Shown one piece after another: positions 17,938 to 26,491 of a stretch of 62,646 nucleotides of DNA (positions are counted from its first letter, which is position 1; each line of letters begins with the position of its first letter). The stretch is from positions 1 to 62,646 of the forward strand of contig JAVBWA010000051.1 in the NCBI GenBank assembly GCA_036677685.1, in the 5' to 3' direction. This DNA comes from JAQUBU01 sp036677685 (GTDB taxonomy: Bacteria; Bacillota; Syntrophomonadia; Syntrophomonadales; Syntrophomonadaceae). Under the pieces are notes generated by a model, which was not told where the DNA came from, made no database searches, and saw only the letters and a list, made by a program, of their open reading frames with translations. The position numbers were made by a program, and so were the translations under genes.

Positions 17938-17971
17938 AAAAGCGCGAGTTGTGTTCTCGCGCTTTTAGTGT
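17938..17971 (+). terminator. Intercistronic terminator/attenuator
   Basis: AAAAGCGCGAG / CTCGCGCTTTT, 11-bp stem with a 7-base loop, between the binding-protein gene and the permease gene. It should let most transcripts end after the binding protein. Confidence 0.85.
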
Positions 17972-18010
17972 ATTATTTACCAGTTTTCCAACAAGGAGGA
18001 AAGCCAGTTT

Positions 18011-18721
18011 ATGCTGCCTATAGAATTACCATGTATATTTGCAATTAATCTTATAGATAAATTTTTAGCTATAAGAGGATATCAGGTCGTAAGCAGTCAT
18101 ATGGGGTACTTGCTGGAAGGAGCGGTATTAACCCTTGAAATTACGGCTTTGAGTGTTTTCCTTGGCATGATATTGGGGCTTGTTACAGGCCTTTTCAAAT
18201 TATCCGGTATAAAACTTCTGAGCGGGATTGCTACTGCCTATATTGATTTTTTCCGGGGCACTCCCCTGTATGTCCAAATCCTCCTGATATATTTTGGAAT
18301 ATTGCCGCTGATTTTTAATGCAGGACCTTTTACTGCTGCGATTATTGCCTGTTCGCTGAATAGCGGGGCCTATATCGCTGAAATAGTCCGGGCCGGAATT
18401 CAGGCAGTGGACCGGGGACAGATGGAAGCTGCCCGTTCCCTGGGGATGACCAAAAGCCAGGCCATGAAGCTGGTTATACTGCCCCAGGCTTATAAAATAG
18501 TCATACCGCCCTTAATCAACGAGTTTATCGCAGTACTTAAAGATACTTCGCTGGTGGCGGTAATATCTGCTGAAGAGCTGACCCTGCGGGGAAAGCTTCT
18601 TTATTCCACTACATTTGAAGCCGCATGGGTTTGGGGAGCTGTTGCAGTAATCTATTTTGTTATGACCAAACTTTTATCGATATTCGGGGACTGGGTGGAA
18701 AGGAGGATGGCTACCGAATGA
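18011..18721 (+). CDS. Amino-acid ABC transporter permease
   Basis: 236 residues, HisM/GlnP type inner-membrane subunit. It has about five membrane helices and the EAA loop EAARSLGMTKSQAMKLVILPQAYKIVIPP with the expected Gly. The N-terminal region GAVLTLEITALSVFLGMILGL is characteristic. AAGGAGG precedes the ATG by 11 bases. The stop overlaps the ATPase start (ATGA). Confidence 0.93.
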   Translation: MLPIELPCIFAINLIDKFLAIRGYQVVSSHMGYLLEGAVLTLEITALSVFLGMILGLVTGLFKLSGIKLLSGIATAYIDFFRGTPLYVQILLIYFGILPLIFNAGPFTAAIIACSLNSGAYIAEIVRAGIQAVDRGQMEAARSLGMTKSQAMKLVILPQAYKIVIPPLINEFIAVLKDTSLVAVISAEELTLRGKLLYSTTFEAAWVWGAVAVIYFVMTKLLSIFGDWVERRMATE

Positions 18722-19440
18722 TTGCGGTAAAAAACCTTCACAAATCCTTTGGCCATTTGGAAGTATTAAAAGGTATCGATTGTCAAGTAGCACCAAGTGA
18801 AGTGGTATGTGTGATTGGTCCCAGCGGTTCCGGGAAAAGTACCTTTTTAAGGTGCATCAACCAATTGGAACCGGCCAATAAAGGGCACATATTTATTGAC
18901 GGAGAAGAGCTTACCCATCCAAAAACTGATATAAATAAAATCCGGCAGCAGGTGGGCATGGTATTTCAGCATTTTAACCTTTTTCCCCATAAAACTACCC
19001 TGGAAAATATAACTATGGCACCGATTAAGGTTAAAGGTATGAATATTAATGAAGCACACGATCTGGCGGTGGATTTGCTTAAAAAAGTTGGTCTGCTCGA
19101 TAAGGCTGATGTCTATCCGGCCCAGCTTTCCGGCGGGCAGAAACAACGGGTAGCGATTGCCCGGGCTCTGGCCATGCAGCCCAAAGTGATGCTGTTTGAT
19201 GAACCAACCTCGGCGTTGGACCCGGAAATGGTGGGTGAAGTTCTGGCAGTTATGAAAGACCTGGCTTATGAGGGTATGACTATGATGGTGGTTACCCATG
19301 AAATGGGCTTTGCCCGTGAGGTAGGGGACAGGGTTCTTTTTATGGATGAAGGACTGATAGTTGAAGAAGGGCTTCCCGCCCAGATTTTTGATAATCCCCA
19401 GAATGCACGGACGCAGGCTTTCTTAAGCAAGGTCTTGTAG
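18718..19440 (+). CDS. Amino-acid ABC transporter ATP-binding protein
   Basis: 240 residues, GlnQ type ATPase: Walker A GPSGSGKST, Q-loop MVFQHFNLFPH, signature LSGGQKQRVAIARAL, Walker B VMLFDEPTSALDPE, switch His in VVTHEMGFA. ATG 18718 overlaps the permease stop; AGGAGG lies 8 bases upstream. The longer upstream frame starts inside the permease and is rejected. It ends 5 bases before a palindromic terminator element. Confidence 0.96.
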   Translation: MIAVKNLHKSFGHLEVLKGIDCQVAPSEVVCVIGPSGSGKSTFLRCINQLEPANKGHIFIDGEELTHPKTDINKIRQQVGMVFQHFNLFPHKTTLENITMAPIKVKGMNINEAHDLAVDLLKKVGLLDKADVYPAQLSGGQKQRVAIARALAMQPKVMLFDEPTSALDPEMVGEVLAVMKDLAYEGMTMMVVTHEMGFAREVGDRVLFMDEGLIVEEGLPAQIFDNPQNARTQAFLSKVL

Positions 19441-19445
19441 AATCA

Positions 19446-19564
19446 GATCGGGCAAAAGAGGCGAATAGCTGCATTATTCAAAAAGCCCGCTCATTCAACG
19501 TACCTATGTACGCCTTAATCGCGGGCTTTTTAAAAGCCTTCCTCTTCACTTCTTTTGCCCGGTC
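19446..19564. repeat. 119-nt palindromic element (complete copy A), also a bidirectional terminator
   Basis: Outer arms GATCGGGCAAAAG / CTTTTGCCCGGTC, inner arms AAAAAGCCCGC / GCGGGCTTTTT, and a central GTAC-rich loop. The reverse complement aligns over its full length with 27727-27845. The outer arms differ there (GACCGATCAAAAAG / CTTTTTTTGATGGTC) but still pair, so the hairpin is conserved by paired changes. Confidence 0.8.
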
Positions 19565-19589
19565 TTTTAATATGCCTAAAATTATTGAA

Positions 19590-19622
19590 CTGGGACAGTG
19601 GACCTGTCCCCATGTCCCGCCC
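19590..19622. repeat. GGGACA-type palindromic repeat
   Basis: GGGACAGTGGACCTGTCCC is a near-perfect palindrome followed by CATGTCCC. Related GGGGACA/TGTCCCC pairs flank 23783-23941. Such tracts are common between genes in Peptococcaceae-like Clostridia. Confidence 0.55.
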
Positions 19623-19643
19623 ACAAATTTTGGAGTGTGAGGA

Positions 19644-20276
19644 ATGAATAAAATAGAGTCAAGTGCTCTAATCCTGGATGTGTTACGGGCCGAGTATCCG
19701 GATGCCGGAACCTTGCTCAAGTTCTCAACGCTTTTTGAACTGCTTGTTGCCGTAGTGCTGTCGGCTCAAAGCACTGATGAACAGGTCAATAAAGTTACAT
19801 CAGTTTTGTTTGCAAAATACAATACTCCCGATAAACTGGCGGAACTTGAACTTTCAGAGCTTGAAGAACTTATTAAAGGGGTGGGAATCTACCGCAACAA
19901 AGCTAAAAATATAAAGGAACTGGCAAGTGTAATCCGTGATAAGTACCAGGGAGAAGTTCCGGCGGACTTTGATAAACTGCTGCAGCTTCCCGGGGTGGGC
20001 CGGAAAACTGCCAATGTTATGATGGCGGTAGGTTTCAAACAACCCGGGCTGGGGGTCGATACCCATGTGCATCGAGTTGCCAACCGCCTCGGACTGGCTC
20101 ACAGTAAAAACCCGGAGCAGACCGAAAAGGCTCTTAAACAGATAATCCCCATGGCCGAGTGGAGTCAAGCCCATCACCTGTTAATATATCATGGCCGCCG
20201 GGTATGCAAAGCCCGCAAGCCGCAATGTGCTGAGTGTGTGCTCGAAAAGCTTTGCGCCAAGAACTTTGAAAAGTAA
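19644..20276 (+). CDS. nth: Endonuclease III
   Basis: Base-excision DNA glycosylase/AP lyase, 210 residues. The helix-hairpin-helix is LPGVGRKTANVMM, including the catalytic Lys, and the catalytic Asp is in GVDTHVHRVANRLGL. The C-terminal 4Fe-4S loop C-x6-C-x2-C-x5-C is present (CKARKPQCAECVLEKLC). GGAGTG precedes the ATG. It is monocistronic. Confidence 0.96.
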   Translation: MNKIESSALILDVLRAEYPDAGTLLKFSTLFELLVAVVLSAQSTDEQVNKVTSVLFAKYNTPDKLAELELSELEELIKGVGIYRNKAKNIKELASVIRDKYQGEVPADFDKLLQLPGVGRKTANVMMAVGFKQPGLGVDTHVHRVANRLGLAHSKNPEQTEKALKQIIPMAEWSQAHHLLIYHGRRVCKARKPQCAECVLEKLCAKNFEK

Positions 20277-20305
20277 GCTCCTGCGGGCAATATTCGAGCA
20301 AAGAG

Positions 20306-20334
20306 TTGTTTTACCGTAGTTGATGTGCTACAAT
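20306..20334 (+). promoter_or_regulatory. Probable promoter of the ileS leader transcript
   Basis: TTGTTT (20306-20311), 17-base spacer, TACAAT (20329-20334). This would start a leader of about 360 bases before ileS, which contains the structured element at 20404-20581 and a terminator-like hairpin at 20626-20660. Confidence 0.6.
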
Positions 20335-20403
20335 TAATAAAATTTTCTGCCAACTAGGGGAATAGTGGGAAAGTCATTGCGAAAGACATACTGTAATGTG
20401 GAC

Positions 20404-20581
20404 GAAAAGAGGTAAAGGCGGGGATAGGTGGCTTTTAAACTCTTCAGGAGGGTTATACCAGACTATGAACACCTGGGTGTTTCCTCAATCAATAGTCCGG
20501 GCTTTTCGGCTACCTTATTAGTGCCGGAAGGGCACATCAGTAGTCCCCATAGGGGGGAATATTACAGTATGGATTGAACGA
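20404..20581 (+). promoter_or_regulatory. Candidate structured leader RNA upstream of ileS
   Basis: Shares two long blocks with 23946-24120: GAAAAGAG-TAAAGGCGGGG..GGTGGC at the start, and TAGTCCGGGCTTTTC-GCTACCTTAT-AGTGCC to GTATGGATTGAACGA at the end. Between them the sequence differs but can fold in both. Visible stems: GGTGGC (20427-20432) with GCTACC (20509-20514), GTGCC/GGCAC, and TCCCC/GGGGG. A terminator-like hairpin follows. It is not a T-box (no GGTGGNACCGCG) nor a riboswitch class I recognise. Confidence 0.6.
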
Positions 20582-20625
20582 TGATAGTATTTAATGAACT
20601 TCTAGGGGAATTGCATAGCTTTGTA

Positions 20626-20660
20626 TACCTTTCACCCCTTGGGATGAGAGGTATTTTATT
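20626..20660 (+). terminator. Terminator-like hairpin in the ileS leader
   Basis: TACCTTTCA (20626-20634) pairs with TGAGAGGTA (20645-20653) with one G-T pair, followed by TTTTATT, 45 bases before the ileS start. Its place after the structured element suggests attenuation. Confidence 0.55.
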
Positions 20661-20704
20661 ATGGTACAATCATAAAGAATAAAAAGATAAGGTGGTAAGC
20701 AGAA

Positions 20705-23488
20705 ATGGCCAAAGGTAAATATGATGGAACCCTAAATCTCCCGCAAACCGATTTTCCCATGCGCGCCAATCTCCCGGCGCGTGAACCTGAGATACTCGCA
20801 TTTTGGGAAAAGATAGATATATATCAAAAAGTCCAGCAAAAAAACAACGGGCTGCCGAAGTATATCCTGCATGACGGTCCTCCCTACGCCAATGGCGATA
20901 TTCATCTGGGTCATACCCTGAACAAGGTCTTGAAGGATATCATTGTAAAGTACCGGTCGATGACCGGTTATGATGCTCCATATGTTCCGGGTTGGGATAC
21001 CCATGGTTTGCCTATTGAACAGCAGGCTATCAAGAGCCTGGGGATCGACCGGCATAAAACCGATGTGCTTGAATTCCGCAAGCATTGTAAGGAATATGCC
21101 CTGAAATACGTGGATATTCAGCGTGAACAATTTAAGCGCCTGGGTGTAAGAGGAGATTGGAGCAGGCCTTACGTTACCCTTGACCCGGAATTTGAATCCA
21201 TACAGATTAAAGTTTTCGGTGAAATGGCTAAAAAAGGTTTTATCTATAAAGGTTTGAAACCGGTTTACTGGTGTGCGGATTGCGAAACCGCCCTGGCCGA
21301 GGCGGAAGTTGAGTATAATGACAAAACCTCACCTTCAATCTATGTCAAATTCCCGGTTAAAGATGGGAAAGGGGTAGTACCGGAAGATGCTTTTGTAATC
21401 ATCTGGACCACCACACCGTGGACCCTGCCGGCCAATATGGGTATATCACTGCATCCGGATTTTGATTATGTACTGTTGGAAGTGAACAGCGAAAAATATG
21501 TCATAGCCAAAGGCTTGCTTGAAACAGTGGCTGCTGAACTGGGTTGGGATTCCTGGCAGATTCTTAAAGAATTCAAAGGCAAAAACCTGGAGCGGGCAGT
21601 GTGCCGGCATCCCTTCTTTGACCGCGAGTCACTCATCATTCTGGGCGGACACGTTACTCTGGATGCCGGTACGGGATGTGTACATACCGCACCCGGCCAT
21701 GGCGAAGACGACTTTTATGTGGCTAAAGAATATGGCCTGGAGGTATTATCACCGGTTGATGATCAGGGCAAATTTACCGCCGAAGCTGAAAAATTCGAAG
21801 GTTTATTTGTGCATAATGCCAACAAGGATGTTATTGCGGAATTGAATGACCGCCAGATGCTGCTCAAGGCCAGTAATATCGAACATCAATATCCTTATTG
21901 CTGGAGATGCAAAAACCCCATTATTTATCGGGCCACCGAGCAATGGTTTGCTTCTATTGACGGTTTCCGGCAGGATGCATTGAACAATATAGATCAGGTA
22001 AAATGGATTCCTTCATGGGGAAGAGAACGTATATTCAATATGGTCAGAGACCGCGGCGATTGGTGTATTTCCCGGCAGCGCACCTGGGGGGTTCCCATTC
22101 CCATCTTCTATTGCGAAAGCTGCGGCGAACCCGTTATTACTGACGAAACTATTGAACGGGTAAGCGCTCTCTTTGCCGAGCAGGGTTCCGATGCCTGGTT
22201 TGCCAAAGAAGCAGCCGAACTGCTGCCATCCGGCTTTAAATGCCAGCATTGTGAAGGTTCGAGCTTCCGGAAAGAAAGCGACATCATGGATGTTTGGTTT
22301 GATTCCGGCTCCAGTCATATGGCGGTTTTAGAAACCCGCCCGGAATTGCGCTGGCCTTCAGATATGTACCTGGAAGGTAGCGACCAGCATCGCGGCTGGT
22401 TTAATTCTTCGCTTTCCACCGCTGTAGCGGTGAAGGGGACCGCACCGTACCGGGAAGTTTTAACCCATGGCTTTGTGGTCGATGAACAGGGGCGCAAGAT
22501 GTCCAAATCACTGGGCAATGTGGTTGACCCGCTTAAGATGACCAAGGAAATGGGTGCAGACATTTTAAGACTCTGGGTTTCATCTGCGGATTATCGTAAT
22601 GATGTATCGGTATCCAATAACATTATCAAGCAAAGCGCAGAAGCTTACCGGAAGATTCGCAATACCTGCCGCTTCATACTGGGCAATCTTTACGACTTTA
22701 ACCCCGAAACTGACTTGGTGGAATATGCCAAGCTAACTGAATTGGACAAATGGGCTTTGCTCAAGTTGGATAAACTGGTTCGCCGGGTCAGCAAAGCCTA
22801 TGAACAATATGAATTCCATGTGGTTTTTCATAGCATTCATAATTTCTGTACAGTGGACCTGAGCAATATATATTTTGATATTCTTAAAGACAAACTGTAT
22901 TGCTCACATAATACCGATCCCGAAAGAAAAGCGGCCCAAACCGTATTATACGAACTGATTAATGCTCTGGTAGTTATGCTGGCACCCATTCTGGCCTATA
23001 CCAGTGAAGAAATCTGGAGCTATCTGAAAAAGGCCGGGAAAGCGGAAAGCGTGCAACTAGCGGATTGGCCCCAGGCTAATGATCTATATATAAATCCCGA
23101 AATTGAGGCCCGGATGGAGAAGATACTTAATCTCCGCGAAGTTGTCACCAAAGCTCTGGAGGAAGCTCGTAGCCGCAAGGTAATCGGCCATTCTCTGGGT
23201 GCCGCGATAAACATTTGTGCCAGTGAGGAATGGCTGTCGCTTTTGGAGGCCACACCTCAGATGGAAAACATCTTTATTGTTTCCAAGGTTGTGGTGAGCC
23301 CGTTGACGCAGGCTCCTGCTGATGCGCTGGGACTTGATGAAGTTGCAGGCATTAAAGTGGCGGTTAAAGCTGCCGAAGGTGAAAAGTGCGAACGGTGCTG
23401 GATTATTGACCTGTCGGTGGGAGCAGATGCCCAACATTCCACACTTTGCAGCCGCTGCCAGCAGGTAGTTGAAGAAATTGAGGCATAG
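20705..23488 (+). CDS. ileS: Isoleucyl-tRNA synthetase
   Basis: Class Ia synthetase charging tRNA-Ile, 927 residues. HIGH-type motif HLGH in PPYANGDIHLGHTLNK, editing (CP1) domain around 190-390 with TTPWTLPANMGIS and GCVHTAPGHGEDDF, KMSKS motif in RKMSKSLGNVVDP (about 600), anticodon-binding domain after 640, and a C-terminal zinc finger (CERCW...CSRCQ). AAGGTGG precedes the ATG. It is followed 11 bases later by an ACT-domain gene. Regulation is probably through the structured leader and terminator just upstream. Confidence 0.98.
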   Translation: MAKGKYDGTLNLPQTDFPMRANLPAREPEILAFWEKIDIYQKVQQKNNGLPKYILHDGPPYANGDIHLGHTLNKVLKDIIVKYRSMTGYDAPYVPGWDTHGLPIEQQAIKSLGIDRHKTDVLEFRKHCKEYALKYVDIQREQFKRLGVRGDWSRPYVTLDPEFESIQIKVFGEMAKKGFIYKGLKPVYWCADCETALAEAEVEYNDKTSPSIYVKFPVKDGKGVVPEDAFVIIWTTTPWTLPANMGISLHPDFDYVLLEVNSEKYVIAKGLLETVAAELGWDSWQILKEFKGKNLERAVCRHPFFDRESLIILGGHVTLDAGTGCVHTAPGHGEDDFYVAKEYGLEVLSPVDDQGKFTAEAEKFEGLFVHNANKDVIAELNDRQMLLKASNIEHQYPYCWRCKNPIIYRATEQWFASIDGFRQDALNNIDQVKWIPSWGRERIFNMVRDRGDWCISRQRTWGVPIPIFYCESCGEPVITDETIERVSALFAEQGSDAWFAKEAAELLPSGFKCQHCEGSSFRKESDIMDVWFDSGSSHMAVLETRPELRWPSDMYLEGSDQHRGWFNSSLSTAVAVKGTAPYREVLTHGFVVDEQGRKMSKSLGNVVDPLKMTKEMGADILRLWVSSADYRNDVSVSNNIIKQSAEAYRKIRNTCRFILGNLYDFNPETDLVEYAKLTELDKWALLKLDKLVRRVSKAYEQYEFHVVFHSIHNFCTVDLSNIYFDILKDKLYCSHNTDPERKAAQTVLYELINALVVMLAPILAYTSEEIWSYLKKAGKAESVQLADWPQANDLYINPEIEARMEKILNLREVVTKALEEARSRKVIGHSLGAAINICASEEWLSLLEATPQMENIFIVSKVVVSPLTQAPADALGLDEVAGIKVAVKAAEGEKCERCWIIDLSVGADAQHSTLCSRCQQVVEEIEA

Positions 23489-23499
23489 GAGGTTAAAGA

Positions 23500-23781
23500 G
23501 TGGAAGATGGCAAGCGCCTAATTATTACGGTCCTGGGTTATGACCGGGTGGGTATAATCGCTGGTATTTCCAACGTGCTGGCCGATGCCAATGTGAACAT
23601 TCTCGATATAAGCCAGACTATCCTGCAGGGCTTCTTCACCATGGTTATGGTGGTGGATATTGCCCAGAGCAAGGTGGAGCTAAGCGAGTTGAAAGAAATG
23701 CTTGACCGTGAGGGTGAGAAACTGCAGATGAAGATCAGCGTACAGCACGAGGATATTTTTAAGTTTATGCACAGAATCTAG
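23500..23781 (+). CDS. ACT-domain protein, UPF0237 family
   Basis: 93 residues forming a single ACT domain: IITVLGYDRVGIIAGISNVLADANVNILDISQTIL, then FFTMVMVVDI. ACT domains bind amino acids and act as regulators. GTG start at 23500 with a GGAGG-like site, 11 bases after ileS. UPF0237 genes commonly precede a UPF0210 gene, as here (24196), implying a shared role in amino-acid sensing that has not been defined. Confidence 0.93.
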   Translation: MEDGKRLIITVLGYDRVGIIAGISNVLADANVNILDISQTILQGFFTMVMVVDIAQSKVELSELKEMLDREGEKLQMKISVQHEDIFKFMHRI

Positions 23782-23782
23782 G

Positions 23783-23941
23783 GTACGGGGACACCGCCCT
23801 CTGCGGAGGAATGTCCCCATGACATAGCGAGGCGTAAGGGGTTAGGGGTGAGGAGTAGAAGATCCCGGAGCTAACCTTCGTGAAAGCCATACTGTTATTT
23901 AAGGTCAGGGGACACACCCCCTTACGTGGGAATGTCCCCAT
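23783..23941. repeat. Cluster of GGGGACA and GAGGCGTAAGGGGT repeats
   Basis: Contains two GGGGACA...TGTCCCC palindromic units (about 23786-23820 and 23907-23939) separated by a GAGGCGTAAGGGGTTAGGGG tract (from 23828). No coding frame with a ribosome binding site. It ends just before the second copy of the structured leader. Confidence 0.6.
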
Positions 23942-23945
23942 AATG

Positions 23946-24120
23946 GAAAAGAGATAAAGGCGGGGGACGGTGGCGTAAAAAGCCTTTAAGAAAAAATTCT
24001 GAAATAGTATATATTATTCTTTTCTCAACCAGTAGTCCGGGCTTTTCAGCTACCTTATCAGTGCCAGCGGGCACATCAGTAGTCCCCGTAGGGGGTAATA
24101 TCACGGTATGGATTGAACGA
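23946..24120 (+). promoter_or_regulatory. Candidate structured leader RNA upstream of the UPF0210 gene
   Basis: Second copy of the element at 20404, in the same orientation and at a similar distance to the downstream start codon (76 versus 124 bases). The 3' 85 bases are about 90 percent identical. The variable middle is different but again self-complementary (GAAAAA...TTTTC), GGTGGC (23969) and GCTACC (24049) are kept, and the GTGCC/GGCAC hairpin has another loop. A T-tailed hairpin follows at 24150. Confidence 0.6.
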
Positions 24121-24149
24121 AGAGATATATTATTACATGATTTTATGGA

Positions 24150-24178
24150 GGGGAGAGCTAGCTTTCCCCTTTAATTTT
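24150..24178 (+). terminator. Terminator-like hairpin before the UPF0210 gene
   Basis: GGGGAGAGCT / AGCTTTCCCC (one G-T pair) followed by TTTAATTTT, ending directly before the AAGGTGG ribosome binding site. The position fits transcription attenuation controlled by the leader element. Confidence 0.65.
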
Positions 24179-24195
24179 AACAAGGTGGTGTTAAC

Positions 24196-25563
24196 ATGCC
24201 TTTTAGCATCAGTAAAGATGAGATTCTTGAAACCGTAAACATGCTGCAGTCCGAAAACCTGGATATAAGAACCATCACCATGGGCATTAATATTCAGGAT
24301 TGCCGGGGCAGCAGCGGTGATGAGACCGGCCGTAAAATATATGAGAAAATAGTTAGTTGTGCTGGCAATTTGGTTAAAGTCGGGGATGATATTGAGAAAG
24401 AGTACGGGATACCGGTTATCAATAAAAGGGTTTCGGTGACTCCCGTGGCTATGGTAGCCGATGGGCTTTCCCGGGAAGAAATGGTGAAAGTGGGCTGCTC
24501 CCTGGACCGGGCAGCGGCTGAAATCGGAGTCAATTTTCTGGGGGGCTTTTCAGCCTTGGTACATAAAGGCTTTACCCGGGGGGACCTTGCCCTTATCCAG
24601 GCCATTCCTGAAACCCTGGCCCGGACCGAAAGGGTATGCTCTTCCATTAACCTGGCTACCACCAAAGCTGGAATTAACATGGATGCAGTCTATTTAATGG
24701 GGCAAATCATCAAGGAAACTGCGGAATTGACCGCCGACCGCGATGGCCTGGGCTGTGCCAAACTGGTGGTTTTCTGCAACGCGGCTGAAGATAATCCTTT
24801 TATGGCGGGAGCCTTTCATGGCCCCGGTGAACCGGAAACCACGATAAATATCGGGATTAGCGGCCCCGGCGTAGTATTAAACACGGTGAAAAAGTATCCT
24901 CATACCGACCTGGGCGAACTTGCCAATCTGATTAAAAATACTGCCTTTAAAATAACCCGTACCGGTGAACTGGTAGGGAGAGTAGCCTCCACGAGGCTGG
25001 GGGTTCCCTTTGGCATCGTGGACCTTTCCCTGGCTCCCACCCCCGCAATAGGCGACAGTGTAGCGGATATTCTGGAGTCAATGGGATTGGAACGGGTCGG
25101 TGCGCATGGCAGCACTGCAGCCCTGGCTATGCTGAATGATGCCGTCAAAAAGGGCGGAGCGATGGCCTCATCTTATGTGGGCGGCTTATCGGGAGCTTTT
25201 ATTCCGGTCAGTGAAGATGCGGGAATGATAAGAGCTGTGGAAGAAGGCGCCTTAAGTATTGATAAACTCGAAGCCATGACCTGTGTCTGTTCGGTTGGAT
25301 TGGACATGATCGCCATCCCCGGCGATACACCGGCTGCAACTATTTCAGCGATAATCGCCGATGAAGCAGCAATAGGCATGATTAACCGCAAGACCACGGC
25401 CTGCCGGCTAATACCCGCTCCCGGCAAAAGCGAGGGAGACTGGGTAGAATTTGGCGGACTCCTGGGGCGGGCACCGGTTATGAAAGTCAATCCCCATTCA
25501 GCAGCATCATTCATCAACCGCAAAGGCCGAATACCCGCACCTATACATTCCCTCAACAATTAA
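24196..25563 (+). CDS. UPF0210 (DUF711) family protein
   Basis: 455 residues, full length for the family. Recognisable stretches include NLDIRTITMGINIQDCRGS, VINKRVSVTPVAMVADG, NINIGISGPGVV-like NIGISGPGVV, and the C-terminal DTPAATISAIIADEAAIGMINRKTTACRLIP. The structure of relatives resembles a pyruvate formate-lyase-like barrel, but no reaction is known. It pairs with the upstream ACT protein across a leader region, so expression seems separately regulated. Start ATG with AAGGTGG 9 bases upstream. Confidence 0.93.
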   Translation: MPFSISKDEILETVNMLQSENLDIRTITMGINIQDCRGSSGDETGRKIYEKIVSCAGNLVKVGDDIEKEYGIPVINKRVSVTPVAMVADGLSREEMVKVGCSLDRAAAEIGVNFLGGFSALVHKGFTRGDLALIQAIPETLARTERVCSSINLATTKAGINMDAVYLMGQIIKETAELTADRDGLGCAKLVVFCNAAEDNPFMAGAFHGPGEPETTINIGISGPGVVLNTVKKYPHTDLGELANLIKNTAFKITRTGELVGRVASTRLGVPFGIVDLSLAPTPAIGDSVADILESMGLERVGAHGSTAALAMLNDAVKKGGAMASSYVGGLSGAFIPVSEDAGMIRAVEEGALSIDKLEAMTCVCSVGLDMIAIPGDTPAATISAIIADEAAIGMINRKTTACRLIPAPGKSEGDWVEFGGLLGRAPVMKVNPHSAASFINRKGRIPAPIHSLNN

Positions 25564-25614
25564 TGGTATTTTAATGTCTCTATTTGGAATAATATAATAG
25601 TGGAGGGGAATTAA

Positions 25615-25926
25615 TTGGAAAGGGAACCCGAGAATCTTGACAAGCAGCTCGATAAATTTAACCGCAAGCTGGATGAAATATCGCTGGGTATGGAAAAACT
25701 GGGTATAGCCGAATATGTGGAAATGCTCAGGAATCCGCGGCGCTTGTTTTTCATCAACTTTTGGGCCGGTCTTTCCCGTGGTTTCGGAATGGCCATAGGA
25801 TTTACCATCCTGGGGGCTATCGTCTTATATATTCTGCAAAAGCTGATTGTATTAAATGTACCGTTGATAGGCGATTTTATTGCAGATCTGGTTAACATCG
25901 TGCAGATTCAGTTAAAGCTCAGATAA
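25615..25926 (+). CDS. DUF5665-type small membrane protein
   Basis: 103 residues. A charged coiled N-terminal half (LDKQLDKFNRKLDEISLGMEKL, then the conserved IAEYVEMLRNPRRLFFINFWAGLSRGFG) leads into one or two hydrophobic helices (about 62-95). This matches the DUF5665 family of Firmicutes, function unknown. TTG start at 25615 after GAGGGGA. The stop overlaps the ATG of the next gene by one base. Confidence 0.8.
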   Translation: MEREPENLDKQLDKFNRKLDEISLGMEKLGIAEYVEMLRNPRRLFFINFWAGLSRGFGMAIGFTILGAIVLYILQKLIVLNVPLIGDFIADLVNIVQIQLKLR

Positions 25927-26405
25927 TGGTGGAGGGATTCTATAATTACGAGGTGTGGAGTTTGGATTATCGCAGCAAACTGTTAGACAAAAAAGCAGAA
26001 ATCGAACAGGTAATAAAAGAAAAAAGAGAATATCTGATGCTGCCGATCAGTGAATCAATGGATGAATTATCCCATTACGACCAGCACCCTGCGGATGTAG
26101 CTTCCGAAATGTTTGAACGGGAGAAGAACCAGGGGGTTTTGGAGCTGCTTGAGTACGAAGTGGAGAAAATAGAAGATGCTCTCTATCGTTTGGATCATGG
26201 GCAATACGGAATTTGTGAAACCTGCGGGCAAAACATCCCGGCCGCACGGCTGGAACGCTTACCCAGCACAACTTTGTGCGTAAGCTGTGCCAGTAAACGG
26301 CGCGAGCCTTTCCAGCGTCCTGCCGAGGAAGATATTATACCTTCGGGAGCGATGTCCGATATGGGTGAGACCTTTGAAATAGCGGGTTATGAATTCTACG
26401 AGTAA
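25926..26405 (+). CDS. TraR/DksA-type zinc-finger protein (YteA-like)
   Basis: About 159 residues from ATG 25926; a TTG at 25962 with GAGGTG upstream is an alternative, since DYRSKLLDKKAEIEQ is where family similarity starts. A coiled helix pair (10-105) is followed by a C4 zinc finger: YGICETCGQNIPAARLE and LCVSC. The YteA branch in Firmicutes lacks the DksA acidic tip motif and has unknown targets. Overlaps the previous gene, so the two are coupled. Confidence 0.88.
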   Translation: MVEGFYNYEVWSLDYRSKLLDKKAEIEQVIKEKREYLMLPISESMDELSHYDQHPADVASEMFEREKNQGVLELLEYEVEKIEDALYRLDHGQYGICETCGQNIPAARLERLPSTTLCVSCASKRREPFQRPAEEDIIPSGAMSDMGETFEIAGYEFYE

Positions 26406-26491
26406 TGTTTATAATTAATTGCGCTTGAATACAATTAAACTCTACTTTAAAATGGAAGAATAAACCATAATAAATCTAAGGGGGTGCCACT

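Noticed and set aside
20340..20704. T-box leader for ileS
   Set aside because: The position and the terminator fit, but the GGTGGNACCGCG T-box and an S-turn/specifier arrangement are absent, and the same element precedes a non-synthetase gene.
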